A DNA stretch of 31,052 nucleotides from JAJRZX01 sp964407495 (GTDB lineage: Bacteria > Desulfobacterota > GWC2-55-46 > JADFVP01). Below, piece by piece: positions 14,869 through 24,270 of this stretch; position 1 is the stretch's first letter, and every line of letters begins with the position of its first letter. A model generated the notes under the pieces. It was not told where the DNA came from. It saw only the letters and a program-made list of their open reading frames with translations, and did no database searches. The position numbers and the translations under genes are program-made. The DNA lies in assembly GCA_964407495.1 (NCBI GenBank), contig CAYOVP010000020.1:1-31052 (forward strand), in the 5' to 3' direction.

Positions 14869-17289
14869 ATGAGCGACGGAGAAAGAAGACAGGAAGTAGA
14901 CGAACAACTCGTTATACCAGGGTCCCTTCCATTACTTCCGGTAAGGGATGTAGTCGTCTTTCCTTTCATGATAGTGCCTCTCTTCGTAGGCAGGGAGCAG
15001 TCCATAAACGCAGTGGACGCCTCACTATCAAGGGACAGGCTCATATTCACAGCCACGCAGAAAGACCCCTCCAAGGAAGACCCTGGTGTTGGGGGCATCT
15101 ACGAACATGGCACGGTCTCCATGATCATGAGGATGATGAAACTGCCCGACGGAAGGGTCAAGATACTCCTTCAAGGGCTCGCCCGCGCACGCATCAGGCG
15201 CTTTATACAGACCGTCCCCTCATACATAGTGGAGATTGAGAAGATCCCAGAAGAACTCGCCACAGAGGTGCCGCTCAAGGTCGAGGCCATGATGCGTAAC
15301 GTCCGCGACCACCTCGAGCAACTGGCCTCCCTTGGCAAGGTCGTCTTCCAGGAAATAATGATGGTCGTGGACAACATCAAGGACCCTGGCCGGCTTGCCG
15401 ACCTCGTGGCCGCCAACCTCGGCCTCAAACTCGACGAGGGCCAGCGCGTGCTCGAGGCCCGCGACCCCGTACAGCGCCTCGAGATGGTGAGCGCCTTCAT
15501 AGTCAAGGAACTCAAGGTGGCCGAGATGCAGGCGCGCATCCAGACACAGGCCAAGGAGGAGATGGACAAGACGCAACGCGAGTACTTTCTTCGCGAGCAG
15601 ATGCGGGCCATAAAGGCCGAACTGGGCGAGATGGACGAGACGAGCGACGAAGCCGAGGAGTTCAGGGAAAAGATAAAAAAGGCCAAGATGCCGCCAGAGG
15701 CCGAGAAAGAGGCCCTCAAGCAGGTGGACCGCCTGGAGATGATGCACCCCGATTCTGCAGAGTCGGCAATCATACGCAACTACCTCGAGTGGCTCGTGGA
15801 CCTGCCTTGGAACGTGCAGACAAAAGACACACTCGACCTCGATAAGGCCAGGCAGATACTCGATGCAGACCACTATGACCTCGAGAAGATAAAGGAACGC
15901 ATACTCGAGTACCTGGCCGTAAGAAAACTCCAGAAAAAGACCAAGGGTCCCATACTCTGCTTCGTAGGCCCGCCCGGCGTGGGCAAGACCTCTCTTGGAA
16001 AGTCCATAGCAAAGAGCATTGGGAGGAAGTTTGTGCGAATTTCCCTTGGGGGCATAAAGGACGAGGCCGAGATACGGGGCCACAGGCGCACCTATGTGGG
16101 CGCCATGCCGGGCCGCATCATACAGGGCATCAAGCAGGCCGGCTCCTGCAACCCGGTCTTCATGATGGACGAGATAGACAAACTGGGAATGGACTTTCGC
16201 GGCGACCCGGCCTCAGCGCTCCTCGAGGTCCTCGACCCGGAACAGAACAACTCCTTCAGCGACCACTACCTCAACCTGCCCTTCGACCTATCCAAGGCAA
16301 TGTTCATCATGACGGCCAACATGGCCGACCCCATACCAGGGCCCCTGAAGGACAGGATGGAGGTAATATACCTGCCTGGATATACGGAAGAGGAAAAACT
16401 CCAGATAGCAAAAAAATATATCATAGACAGGCAACTCCGCGAACACGGCCTCACAAGAAAGAACTTTGGGCTCCCAGACGCCACGCTCAAGAAACTCATA
16501 TCACAGTATACGCGCGAGGCAGGGCTACGGAACCTCGAACGCGTCATAGCCTCGCTCTGCAGAAAGGTGGCGCGGAAGGTAGCCGAGGGTGAGAAGAAAA
16601 AAATAGTCATCCATGCCCGCGATCTTCCCGGATACCTCGGCCCACCCATATATGTGCCCGACCTGGAGAAGGAGACAAACGTTGTAGGGCTCGCAACAGG
16701 ACTTGCCTGGACACCTGTTGGCGGCGAGGTGCTCAATATTGAGGCCATAATAATGCCCGGAAGAGGGCAACTCACCCTTACGGGACACCTCGGCGACGTA
16801 ATGAAGGAATCTGCGCAGGCCGCTGTGAGTTATGCGCGGTCCCGCGCCGAGGCCCTTGGCATAACCGTTGACTTCAACAAGATCGACATCCACATACACG
16901 TGCCATCCGGGGCCATACCCAAAGACGGCCCCTCGGCAGGCATCACCATGGCCGCGGCCCTCATCTCGGCCCTTACTCAGAAACCCATAAAGAACGGCAT
17001 AGCCATGACCGGCGAGATAACTCTTCGAGGCAGGGTCCTTCCCATAGGCGGGCTCAAGGAAAAGAGCCTTGCCGCTCTGCGGGCCAAGGCCCGAACCATC
17101 ATCATCCCCGAGAGAAACGAGAAAGACCTCGTGGAGATACCAGAGGACGTAAGGGCAAAACTCACCTTCATCCCTGTAAGACACATGGACGATGTGGTTG
17201 AAGCCATCTTCAGGAAAAGACGCCGCGCAAGGCCGAAACTCATGGAAAAACCCAGGGCACAGAAACGGCGCTCCATGGCAAGGGCCTGA
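14869..17289 (+). CDS. lon: ATP-dependent Lon protease
   Basis: Hexameric cytoplasmic AAA+ protease that degrades misfolded and regulatory proteins. It has 806 residues from the chosen start (E. coli has 784). The N-terminal substrate-binding domain opens with LPLLPVRDVVVFPFMIVPLF. Walker A is GPPGVGKT at 367-374, and MMDEIDKLG marks Walker B. The Ser-Lys catalytic dyad is S689 (KDGPSAG) and K732 (GGLKEK), spaced 43 residues as in E. coli. The C-terminus is extended by a basic tail rich in Arg and Lys. The ATG at 14869 has AAAGG seven bases upstream and is preferred over an in-frame TTG at 14839 that would overlap hsp20. The stop is four bases before thiL. Confidence 0.97.
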   Translation: MSDGERRQEVDEQLVIPGSLPLLPVRDVVVFPFMIVPLFVGREQSINAVDASLSRDRLIFTATQKDPSKEDPGVGGIYEHGTVSMIMRMMKLPDGRVKILLQGLARARIRRFIQTVPSYIVEIEKIPEELATEVPLKVEAMMRNVRDHLEQLASLGKVVFQEIMMVVDNIKDPGRLADLVAANLGLKLDEGQRVLEARDPVQRLEMVSAFIVKELKVAEMQARIQTQAKEEMDKTQREYFLREQMRAIKAELGEMDETSDEAEEFREKIKKAKMPPEAEKEALKQVDRLEMMHPDSAESAIIRNYLEWLVDLPWNVQTKDTLDLDKARQILDADHYDLEKIKERILEYLAVRKLQKKTKGPILCFVGPPGVGKTSLGKSIAKSIGRKFVRISLGGIKDEAEIRGHRRTYVGAMPGRIIQGIKQAGSCNPVFMMDEIDKLGMDFRGDPASALLEVLDPEQNNSFSDHYLNLPFDLSKAMFIMTANMADPIPGPLKDRMEVIYLPGYTEEEKLQIAKKYIIDRQLREHGLTRKNFGLPDATLKKLISQYTREAGLRNLERVIASLCRKVARKVAEGEKKKIVIHARDLPGYLGPPIYVPDLEKETNVVGLATGLAWTPVGGEVLNIEAIIMPGRGQLTLTGHLGDVMKESAQAAVSYARSRAEALGITVDFNKIDIHIHVPSGAIPKDGPSAGITMAAALISALTQKPIKNGIAMTGEITLRGRVLPIGGLKEKSLAALRAKARTIIIPERNEKDLVEIPEDVRAKLTFIPVRHMDDVVEAIFRKRRRARPKLMEKPRAQKRRSMARA

Positions 17290-17293
17290 GACC

Positions 17294-18295
17294 ATGCTCC
17301 TGGCAGACATGGGAGAAGACGGTATTACCGCCTTCATAGAGAGGCGCTACACCACGCCAGACCGCCGGATCATAAAGGCAATGGGCGATGATACGGCGGT
17401 CATCGAAGAGCGCGCCGGCATGGCGCTTCTTCTTACTACTGACACCCTCAACGAGGGAACCCACTTTACAAGAGAACTTACCACGCCCTACCTCCTCGGT
17501 TCCAAGGCCCTGGCCGTCTCGCTCTCGGACATAGCGTCCATGGGAGGTAGAGCCGTCGCTTACATCGTCTCTCTCAACCTCCCGCCATTGACAGGGGCGG
17601 GGTTTCTCAAGGCCCTGTACCGCGGACTGGACAAACAGGCAAGGAGGTGCGGACTCTCACTTGTCGGAGGCAACCTCTCCCGCGCAGACTCCATCTCCAT
17701 CACCACCACAGTCATTGGAGAGGTGCCGCCGGACGAGGTCCTCTACAGGAGCGGAGCAGGGCCAGGCGACCATATCTACATAACCGGATTTGCCGGCGAC
17801 TCGGCCCTCGGCCTAAAGGTGCTCAAGCAGGAGGGCCCCGCGGCCATCAGGAAGGGCCCCTATAGGGCAAAGGTGCGCAAACACCTCGAACCAGAGCCGC
17901 GTCTCCTCCCTGGCCGATCTCTTGCCAGACAAAAAATAGCCACGGCCATGATAGATACGAGTGACGGACTCCTTCTGGACCTCGAACGCCTCTGCCGCTG
18001 TAGCGGCCACGGCGCGATCCTTCATACAGGGGATCTCCCCATTTCCAGGGCCCTCATGAGGCACGGTGCAGGGAAGGCCATTGAGATGGCCCTCACAGGC
18101 GGCGAGGACTATGAACTCCTCTTTACCACAAGGCCGGACAAGGCACACCTTGTCCAGAGGCTCTCGCAGGATACGGGTCTTCGCATCACCAGAATCGGGA
18201 CCATCACCCCTGAGAGAACCGGTGTCGCAGTGCTTGACAAAGAAGGGCGTAAGATAGAAACGGGCACAGGGGCGGGCGGTTTTACCCACTTCTGA
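17294..18295 (+). CDS. thiL: Thiamine-monophosphate kinase
   Basis: Phosphorylates thiamine monophosphate to thiamine diphosphate, the last step of the de novo pathway. It has 333 residues (E. coli ThiL has 325). The family's metal/nucleotide motif MGDDTAVI is at 30-37, followed by TTDTLNEGTHF, ALAVSLSDIASMGG and VGGNLSRAD. MIDTSDGLLLDL and GGEDYELLF complete the PurM-like fold, and the end reads GGFTHF. The open frame extends upstream into lon, but ATG 17294 has an AGGG ten bases upstream and gives the normal length; ATG 17309 lacks a site. It starts four bases after lon, so the two are probably co-transcribed. No other thi gene is present. Confidence 0.93.
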   Translation: MLLADMGEDGITAFIERRYTTPDRRIIKAMGDDTAVIEERAGMALLLTTDTLNEGTHFTRELTTPYLLGSKALAVSLSDIASMGGRAVAYIVSLNLPPLTGAGFLKALYRGLDKQARRCGLSLVGGNLSRADSISITTTVIGEVPPDEVLYRSGAGPGDHIYITGFAGDSALGLKVLKQEGPAAIRKGPYRAKVRKHLEPEPRLLPGRSLARQKIATAMIDTSDGLLLDLERLCRCSGHGAILHTGDLPISRALMRHGAGKAIEMALTGGEDYELLFTTRPDKAHLVQRLSQDTGLRITRIGTITPERTGVAVLDKEGRKIETGTGAGGFTHF

Positions 18296-18369
18296 GAGGG
18301 TACTCACGCCGCCATCCGGGAAAAAGGCAAGAGGCGCAATAAAACCCTTTAATCGAGGACAGCATCCAA

Positions 18370-19635
18370 ATGAGGACACCTATTGGGTACAAGTTCATTC
18401 TCGGCTTCATAGTTGTCGTGGCTGTGGCCGCCTTTGTCCCCTCCTTCGTAGAAAAGGCCGACGTGGCCGAGTGGCTCCGCCAGCCCCTGAGTTTTCTCAT
18501 AGCCATACTCATAGGCCTCATACTCGGCTCCATCCTCACCAAGCGCATCACGCACCGCTTCAACCTTCTCACCTCAGAGGCCCGGCGCATCAGCATGGGA
18601 GATCTCTCGCCCGGCATGGTCCTTGGCCAGGGCAAGACCTTCTTCGAAGACGAGACCACGGACCTCGAAGAGGCCATCTCCCTCATGTCAAAGAATCTCA
18701 AGGGCCTTGTCGAGCATATTAAGGAGACGGTCGAGAACCTTGGCGAGGCCCAGGCCGTACTGAGCGATGTGGTGGAGCGCGGACACGGCACCTCAAAGGA
18801 TGTAATCTCCGGCACACTCAGCATACACAACGGAGCCCTTGAACAGGCATCGCAGGTGGAGACTGCTACAAAGACGGTGAACGACCTTGCCACACTCGCC
18901 GACGATATAGAAAAAAAGGTCACCGAGAGCGCCAATGCCTCTCAACAAGTCAACTCCATGGTCCACCGCGGGGCCGTCACTGCCACGTCTGCCATGGAGA
19001 AGATGGAGACCATCTTCAGGGGCATAGAGAACACGGCCTCAGCCGCCGAGAGGCTCAAGGACCGCCTCGGAGACATTCCCAAGATACTGGACGTCATCAC
19101 CCATATATCACGCCAGACAGACCTCCTGGCCCTCAACGCCACCATCGAGGCCTCAAAGGCAGGCGAACATGGCCGCGGCTTTGCCCTCGTGGCCGAAGAG
19201 GTTAGAAAATTCGCTGACAGTACGAACGAGAGTGTCCATGATGTTGCAAACATCGTGCGCGACCTGCGTGACGAGGTAGAGGGCGTGGTCAGCGCTGTTG
19301 GAGAGGGCGCGGCCAACCTCAAGGGCGGGCGCGAAGACCTCAGGAAGATACGCGAGATACTCGCCGACATCACCATGTATACATCGGATGTGGTGGAAAA
19401 GGCCTCGCTCGTACTCGCCCTTACGCACAAGCAGAAGGCCAGGGCCGAGAGGACCAGTTCCCTTACCAAGACCATAGCGAGCATAGCGCGTGGGAACCTC
19501 AAGTGCACAGGCCTCATGGAAGAGGCCGTGAAGAAACACGGGGCCGCCATCAACGAGACAGTGGAGGCATCGAAGAAACTCTCGGAGATCTCCTCGGAAC
19601 TGCGCGCCGTGGTGGAGAACTTCAGGCTGAACTGA
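18370..19635 (+). CDS. Methyl-accepting chemotaxis protein without a periplasmic sensor domain
   Basis: Chemoreceptor of 421 residues. There are two predicted membrane helices (about 8-26 and 39-56), separated by only a dozen residues, so it has no room for a periplasmic ligand-binding domain. A HAMP domain (about 57-115) follows, then a helical signalling domain. The signalling-tip motif runs from I246 (ISRQTDLLALNATIEASKAG, continuing through FALVAEEVRKFAD). The protein ends VVENFRLN with no CheR/CheB-binding pentapeptide. It must therefore sense something in the membrane, in the cytoplasm, or through a partner. It begins a cluster with cheV (51 bp downstream) and cheA. GAGG lies 11 bases before the ATG. 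Confidence 0.93.
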   Translation: MRTPIGYKFILGFIVVVAVAAFVPSFVEKADVAEWLRQPLSFLIAILIGLILGSILTKRITHRFNLLTSEARRISMGDLSPGMVLGQGKTFFEDETTDLEEAISLMSKNLKGLVEHIKETVENLGEAQAVLSDVVERGHGTSKDVISGTLSIHNGALEQASQVETATKTVNDLATLADDIEKKVTESANASQQVNSMVHRGAVTATSAMEKMETIFRGIENTASAAERLKDRLGDIPKILDVITHISRQTDLLALNATIEASKAGEHGRGFALVAEEVRKFADSTNESVHDVANIVRDLRDEVEGVVSAVGEGAANLKGGREDLRKIREILADITMYTSDVVEKASLVLALTHKQKARAERTSSLTKTIASIARGNLKCTGLMEEAVKKHGAAINETVEASKKLSEISSELRAVVENFRLN

Positions 19636-19686
19636 ACAAGGGGCGGCCCTGAAAGGCGTATAATGGCAGGACGATAGGTCTACAGC

Positions 19687-20499
19687 ATGGGCGACAAACT
19701 GGCCTTCAGGCTCCCAGACAAGTACTATGCCGTTGAGACGCAGAACGTCTACGGCATCATCGAGGCAGGCGAGGTCTACTTCCTCCCCGGTGCAAGGGGC
19801 GCTGTACGCGGCGTTATAAGCATTCGCGGCAAGACGGTTCCCGTGCTCGACACCTCGGTCCTCTCAGGCACTGCCCCTGAGAAGACGCGCACACCGGGCA
19901 AGGTGGTGGTCATAGAGGAGGACGGAAGGTATCTTGGCATAGACCTTGGTAATGTGGAAATATTCTTTATCTGGGAGGAAGAATCAGAAGAAGTGGGCGT
20001 ACTGCAACGCCAGCCAGCCAGGGCAGGAGAAAGGGACGACCGTTTTTCTGGCATAGAGACCCTGACCCCGGATGAAGAGATAGAGGATGTACCCTGCGAA
20101 GTGGTCTTCTCGCTGGCAGAGAAGATGCTCGTGCCCGGAAGAAGAGATGTCCTCATAGCCGATGATATAGAGTTTTACCGCCATGCCATGCGGGGCATTC
20201 TCAGCACCGGCGGGTTCACCGTGCTTGCCGAGGCCGAGAACGGCGAGAAGGCCGTACGCCTTGCAAGGCAACTCAAACCCGCAATAGTAGTGCTCGATAT
20301 CGTCATGCCCAGGAAGAACGGCCTGGAGGCCGCAGCAGAGATAAAGGACATGGCCAACCCGCCAAAGGTCGTCATCTGCTCCTCCCTGGCCGAAGACGAA
20401 CTCAAGGCCGAGGCAAGGCGCGCCGGAGTGGACGCATACATAACGAAACCCTTTACCAGCGCCGAGGTCCTCAGCACAGTGCTCGAACTCTCTACTTGA
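19687..20499 (+). CDS. cheV: CheV-type coupling protein: CheW domain fused to a receiver domain
   Basis: Adaptor of 270 residues linking receptor and kinase. Residues about 1-145 form a CheW domain (KYYAVETQNVYGIIEAGEV, then GVISIRGKTVPVLD). Residues about 153-270 form a receiver domain with the acidic pair D159/D160, phospho-acceptor D204 (VVLDIVMPRKNG) and K254 (YITKPF). All phosphorylation residues are intact. It is shorter than B. subtilis CheV (about 303). No separate CheW or CheY gene is in the cluster, so this protein may both couple MCP to CheA and receive phosphate, either as output or as a phosphate sink (inference). It is nine bp upstream of cheA and surely co-transcribed. Confidence 0.9.
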   Translation: MGDKLAFRLPDKYYAVETQNVYGIIEAGEVYFLPGARGAVRGVISIRGKTVPVLDTSVLSGTAPEKTRTPGKVVVIEEDGRYLGIDLGNVEIFFIWEEESEEVGVLQRQPARAGERDDRFSGIETLTPDEEIEDVPCEVVFSLAEKMLVPGRRDVLIADDIEFYRHAMRGILSTGGFTVLAEAENGEKAVRLARQLKPAIVVLDIVMPRKNGLEAAAEIKDMANPPKVVICSSLAEDELKAEARRAGVDAYITKPFTSAEVLSTVLELST

Positions 20500-20508
20500 T
20501 ACACAGCC

Positions 20509-22137
20509 ATGGACAACGAAAAATACAGGAAACTCTTTCTCCAGGAGGCGGCCACCCATCTCGAGGGAATCGAGCGCCGTATCCTGGCCTTGGAGAGGCG
20601 CCCAGAGGACAAAGAGACCATTGACAATCTCTTCCGGCACTACCACTCCCTGAAGGGCATGTCCGCGTCCATGGGCTACACGCCTATAAAAGACCTCTCT
20701 CATGCCCAGGAAGAACGCCTCTCAGTGGTGCGAAAAGGCGAGGCCCGCGTAACGGCGGAACTCGTCTCCACGCTCTTCACTTCTCTGGACAGGCTCAAGG
20801 AACTCATAGCCCGGGTGGAGAAGGGCGAACATCTCGAGGATAGAAAGCGCGAGGCTGGAGAAGCGGCCGGCCAGGGACCTGACGAGGGCAAGCCTCATTA
20901 CGAGAAGAGGCTGCAAGACAGCGTGGGAGAGGCCGGCGGGAAGAGGGCAACGCGCCCGCCGGGCCCTGACTCTCAGACCTCGCTCCGTCTACCAGGCATG
21001 ATCAAGGTAGAGAGTTCTGTCTTCGACGAACTCCTCTCCACAGCAGGTGAACTCTTCATGATCCTCGGGGTCTTCAAGAACATCGCCCAGAAGACGAGAA
21101 GCATTGAACTCAAGGACAGCGTATACAACCTGGAAAAGACTATCAAGAAACTCCACAGCCATATATACTCCACGCGCATGCTCCCCGTCGAGGACCTCAC
21201 TGGCGGACTTCCAAGGATTGTGCGTGATATCTCTGCAAAGACCAAGAAGTCTGTCAACTTCTCGCAGAGAGGCACAGAGATAAGCGTTGACAGGGCCATA
21301 CTCGAAGACCTCGCCTCACCACTCGTACACATAATACGTAACGCCGTTGACCACGGCATCGAGACACCGGCGGAGCGCGCGGCCCTCGGCAAACCCGAGA
21401 CAGCATCCCTGGAGATACGCGCATACCAGAAGCGCCAACGCGTGGTCATCGAGATATCTGACGATGGCAGGGGTATAGATGTGGAGAAGGTTAGAGATAG
21501 ACTAATCGCCCAGGGCATGATCAGAGAAGAAGCCGCGGCCATGAGCAGGGAAGCCCTCCTCATGGCAGTATGCAGGCCGGGGCTCACTACGGCAGAAGGT
21601 GTGACAGAGGTATCTGGCCGCGGCGTGGGAATGGACGTTGTAAAGGACGTGATAGAGGCCAGGGGCGGTGTGCTTCACATAGACTCCGAGAGAGGCCGGG
21701 GAACGAAAATCACGCTGGAACTGCCGCGAACCACATCGATCATAAGGACCCTTATGGTGGTCTCCGGGGGCAAGGAACTCCTTGCTCCCATATCACCGAT
21801 AGAAAAGGTAGTGGAGATCGAAGACCGCGCAGGGGGCCTGAAGACCCTGGAGTACGAGGGTGGTGAGATACCCGTGGTAAACCTTGCAAGAGAAATGGGT
21901 GTACCCCCCGGAGATGGGCCCGGCGCAGTGCTCGTTGTGGAGGGCCAGCACAAGGAGGCCGGCCCAGTGGGCATTCTCGTAGACGACTTCGGCATGGAGA
22001 TGGAGGCCTATGTGAAATCTCTCAGCCCACCGCTCCTGAAACTCTGGGGGGTATCGGGCGTCACTGTCATGGGAGACGGCAGACCTGTATTCATACTCGA
22101 TATTCCACAGATAGCATCGAGGGCAAGGTCCCTGTAA
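20509..22137 (+). CDS. cheA: CheA chemotaxis-type histidine kinase, short form
   Basis: Histidine kinase of 542 residues against about 650-690 in flagellar CheA. The Hpt domain (about 1-105) has phospho-acceptor H46 in HYHSLKG. Residues about 106-163 are a polar linker where the P2 response-regulator docking domain would be, and no P2 is recognisable. The dimerisation helices, then the ATPase domain follow: N-box N278 (RNAVDHGIE), G1 box DDGRGID at 318-324 and a G2 box GRGVGMD. The last 130 residues form the CheW-like P5 domain. Without P2 it must hand phosphate to a receiver by other contacts, most simply the CheV receiver encoded next door (inference). No flagellar or cheB/cheR gene is seen here. 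Confidence 0.93.
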   Translation: MDNEKYRKLFLQEAATHLEGIERRILALERRPEDKETIDNLFRHYHSLKGMSASMGYTPIKDLSHAQEERLSVVRKGEARVTAELVSTLFTSLDRLKELIARVEKGEHLEDRKREAGEAAGQGPDEGKPHYEKRLQDSVGEAGGKRATRPPGPDSQTSLRLPGMIKVESSVFDELLSTAGELFMILGVFKNIAQKTRSIELKDSVYNLEKTIKKLHSHIYSTRMLPVEDLTGGLPRIVRDISAKTKKSVNFSQRGTEISVDRAILEDLASPLVHIIRNAVDHGIETPAERAALGKPETASLEIRAYQKRQRVVIEISDDGRGIDVEKVRDRLIAQGMIREEAAAMSREALLMAVCRPGLTTAEGVTEVSGRGVGMDVVKDVIEARGGVLHIDSERGRGTKITLELPRTTSIIRTLMVVSGGKELLAPISPIEKVVEIEDRAGGLKTLEYEGGEIPVVNLAREMGVPPGDGPGAVLVVEGQHKEAGPVGILVDDFGMEMEAYVKSLSPPLLKLWGVSGVTVMGDGRPVFILDIPQIASRARSL

Positions 22138-22297
22138 CAACAGTAGGGTAGATAAGAAAGAACGAGGCTGAACCAGCCCCCCTATCAAGAGACCATCCCT
22201 CTTATTGAAAAGAGAGGCTATAAAAAAAGCCCTTCCATGGGCCAGAGGGACGCTGGAACGAGGATTTGAAGAGGGCCTCGTAGACAGTAGAGCGAAA

Positions 22298-23047
22298 ATG
22301 GACATAAAGGACATAGAAAGACTCCTTGAGGATGTGAGAAAAGGCCGTCTCGAGACCAGCGTTGCCCTCGACCGCCTCAGGCACCTTCCCTTCGAGGACC
22401 TGGACTTTGCGACAATAGACACGCACCGCTCCCTCCGGCGCGGCTTCCCCGAGGTCATCTTCGGCGAGGGAAAGACCTCGGCACAGATACGTACCATCGC
22501 GGCAAGCATGGTGAAAAGAGGAGAGAACGTCCTTGTAACACGCGTTGACGGACCAAAGGCCAGGGCACTCAAGAAGGCCTTCAACAAGGCCCGGTACAAC
22601 AAGACCGCGAGAACGGTCTTCATCGAGACACGGCCCGTTGTAGTGGGTGGCCGGGGAGAGATTCTCATCATAAGCGCCGGCACCTCAGACATGCCCGTTG
22701 CCGAGGAGGCGGCTGTCACTGCAGAGTGCATGGGCAACAGGGTGAAGAAACTCTATGACGTAGGCGTGGCAGGCATTCACAGGCTCCTTCACAGAAGAGA
22801 AGAACTCTCCACGGCAATGGTAATAGTGGTGGTAGCAGGCATGGAGGGGGCGCTTCCGAGCGTGGTCTCAGGGCTCGTGGCACGGCCCGTAATAGCCGTT
22901 CCGACGAGCATTGGCTATGGGGCCAACCTCGGTGGGCTGGCCACACTCCTTGCCATGCTCAACTCATGCGCCTCGGGCGTAACGGTGGTGAACATAGACA
23001 ACGGCTTTGGCGCAGGCTTTGCCGCAACACTCATTAACAGGGAGTAA
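22298..23047 (+). CDS. larB: LarB, pyridinium-3,5-biscarboxylate mononucleotide synthase
   Basis: First enzyme of nickel-pincer nucleotide (NPN) cofactor synthesis: it carboxylates and hydrolyses nicotinic acid adenine dinucleotide. It has 249 residues, the usual family size. The N-terminal lead-in DIKDIERLLEDVRKGRL is followed by a PurE-like domain: TSAQIRTIAASM, SAGTSDMPVAEEAAVTAE and GMEGALPSVVSGLV. C224 in NSCASG corresponds to the cysteine that holds the substrate covalently in Lactiplantibacillus LarB. An in-frame TTG at 22205 would add 31 residues; ATG 22298 is chosen because it matches the family start, although only a weak AGAG precedes it. Its stop overlaps the larC start by one base. 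Confidence 0.93.
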   Translation: MDIKDIERLLEDVRKGRLETSVALDRLRHLPFEDLDFATIDTHRSLRRGFPEVIFGEGKTSAQIRTIAASMVKRGENVLVTRVDGPKARALKKAFNKARYNKTARTVFIETRPVVVGGRGEILIISAGTSDMPVAEEAAVTAECMGNRVKKLYDVGVAGIHRLLHRREELSTAMVIVVVAGMEGALPSVVSGLVARPVIAVPTSIGYGANLGGLATLLAMLNSCASGVTVVNIDNGFGAGFAATLINRE

Positions 23048-24270
23048 TGACCTTGGACAGAGATATCATATACATGGACTCTGCAATGGGTATAAGCGGC
23101 GATATGTTCCTCGGCGCCATGATCGACCTCGGCGTTGACCCAGAACTCATCGAAGAGGCCGTGTACAAACTCCCCATAGAGCCCGATGAAGTAAGCATAA
23201 ACACCACGAGAGAGACCCGCCACTCCATCACGGCAACGGGTTTCAGGGTAAAGGCCCGCGAAGGCAGACACCACAGGAGTTTCAGGGCCATAAGAAAGAT
23301 GATAATGGAGAGCGCACTGGCCGAAGGGGTCAAGGAAAAGAGCATCACCATCTTTGAACTCATAGCCATCGCCGAGGCCAAGGTTCACGGCGTGCCCCCA
23401 GAGGAGGTGCACTTCCATGAAATTGGAGCAATGGACTCCATAGTAGACATCATAGGCGCTGCGGTGGCTGTGGAGGCCCTTGGCAACCCTGCCTTCTACT
23501 CTTCCCCCATAGCCCTTGGCACTGGTATGACAAAGACCATGCACGGCACCATACCCATACCAGCACCGGCAACCATCGAGATCCTGAAGGGCGTGCCTGT
23601 AACGCCAGGGCCTGCACCCTTCGAACTCACCACCCCGACCGGCGCGGCCATCATTAAGACACTGGCAGAGGACTTTGGGCCCATGCCCGAAATGGTGGTG
23701 GAGGCCATTGGATACGGTGCTGGCAAGAAAGACTTCGAGGGAGCGGCCAACCTCCTGAGGGCCTTCAGGGGCAAGACCAGAGTAGGTGAGAGAGCCTCGG
23801 ACAAGGCGCAAGAGGGGCTCATCGTCCTCGAGACCAACATAGACGACATGACACCCGAGATAGGTGGCTGGCTCATGGAGAGGCTCTTCGAGGCCGGGGC
23901 CCTCGATGTCTTCTATACCCAGGCTCTCATGAAAAAATCACGCCCCGGGGTCCTGCTCACCGTGCTCGCAAGACGCGAAGACAAGGACTCCATCCTTGAG
24001 GTAATCTTTACGGAGTCCACCACCATAGGGGTCCGTACCCATGGCGTGGAAAGACACTGCCTGGAACGGAGGACGGAAAAGGTCTCAACGCCATATGGCA
24101 GAGTATCCATAAAAGTATCGTCCTACAGGGGCCAAAGGGTCAACGCAGAGCCAGAGTACGAGGACTGCCGGAGGCTTGCAATCGAGAAGGGCCTGCCGCT
24201 TCGAGTCGTCATGGAGACTGCGAGGGCCGCTGCCATGGAGGGCCTCAACAAGAGGGAAAACAAGAAATAG
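23047..24270 (+). CDS. larC: LarC, nickel insertase for the NPN cofactor
   Basis: CTP-dependent cyclometallase that inserts nickel into the NPN precursor. It has 407 residues. The N-terminal signature YMDSAMGISGDMFLGAMIDLG is followed by the His-containing EGRHHRSF, then EEVHFHEIGAMDSIVDI and PTGAAIIKTL. The C-terminal LarC2 part carries LETNIDDMTPEI and the metal/nucleotide region RRTEKVSTPYGRV. In L. plantarum larC1 and larC2 are joined by a programmed frameshift; here one uninterrupted frame encodes both. TAATG couples it translationally to larB. The sulfur-inserting LarE and the racemase LarA are not in the window, so the client enzyme is unknown. Confidence 0.94.
   Translation: MTLDRDIIYMDSAMGISGDMFLGAMIDLGVDPELIEEAVYKLPIEPDEVSINTTRETRHSITATGFRVKAREGRHHRSFRAIRKMIMESALAEGVKEKSITIFELIAIAEAKVHGVPPEEVHFHEIGAMDSIVDIIGAAVAVEALGNPAFYSSPIALGTGMTKTMHGTIPIPAPATIEILKGVPVTPGPAPFELTTPTGAAIIKTLAEDFGPMPEMVVEAIGYGAGKKDFEGAANLLRAFRGKTRVGERASDKAQEGLIVLETNIDDMTPEIGGWLMERLFEAGALDVFYTQALMKKSRPGVLLTVLARREDKDSILEVIFTESTTIGVRTHGVERHCLERRTEKVSTPYGRVSIKVSSYRGQRVNAEPEYEDCRRLAIEKGLPLRVVMETARAAAMEGLNKRENKK

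Noticed and set aside
15220..16083. A 287-residue minus-strand frame opposite lon.
   Set aside because: It is a shadow of the GC-rich lon gene: no ribosome site, no recognisable domain, and lon is unambiguous.
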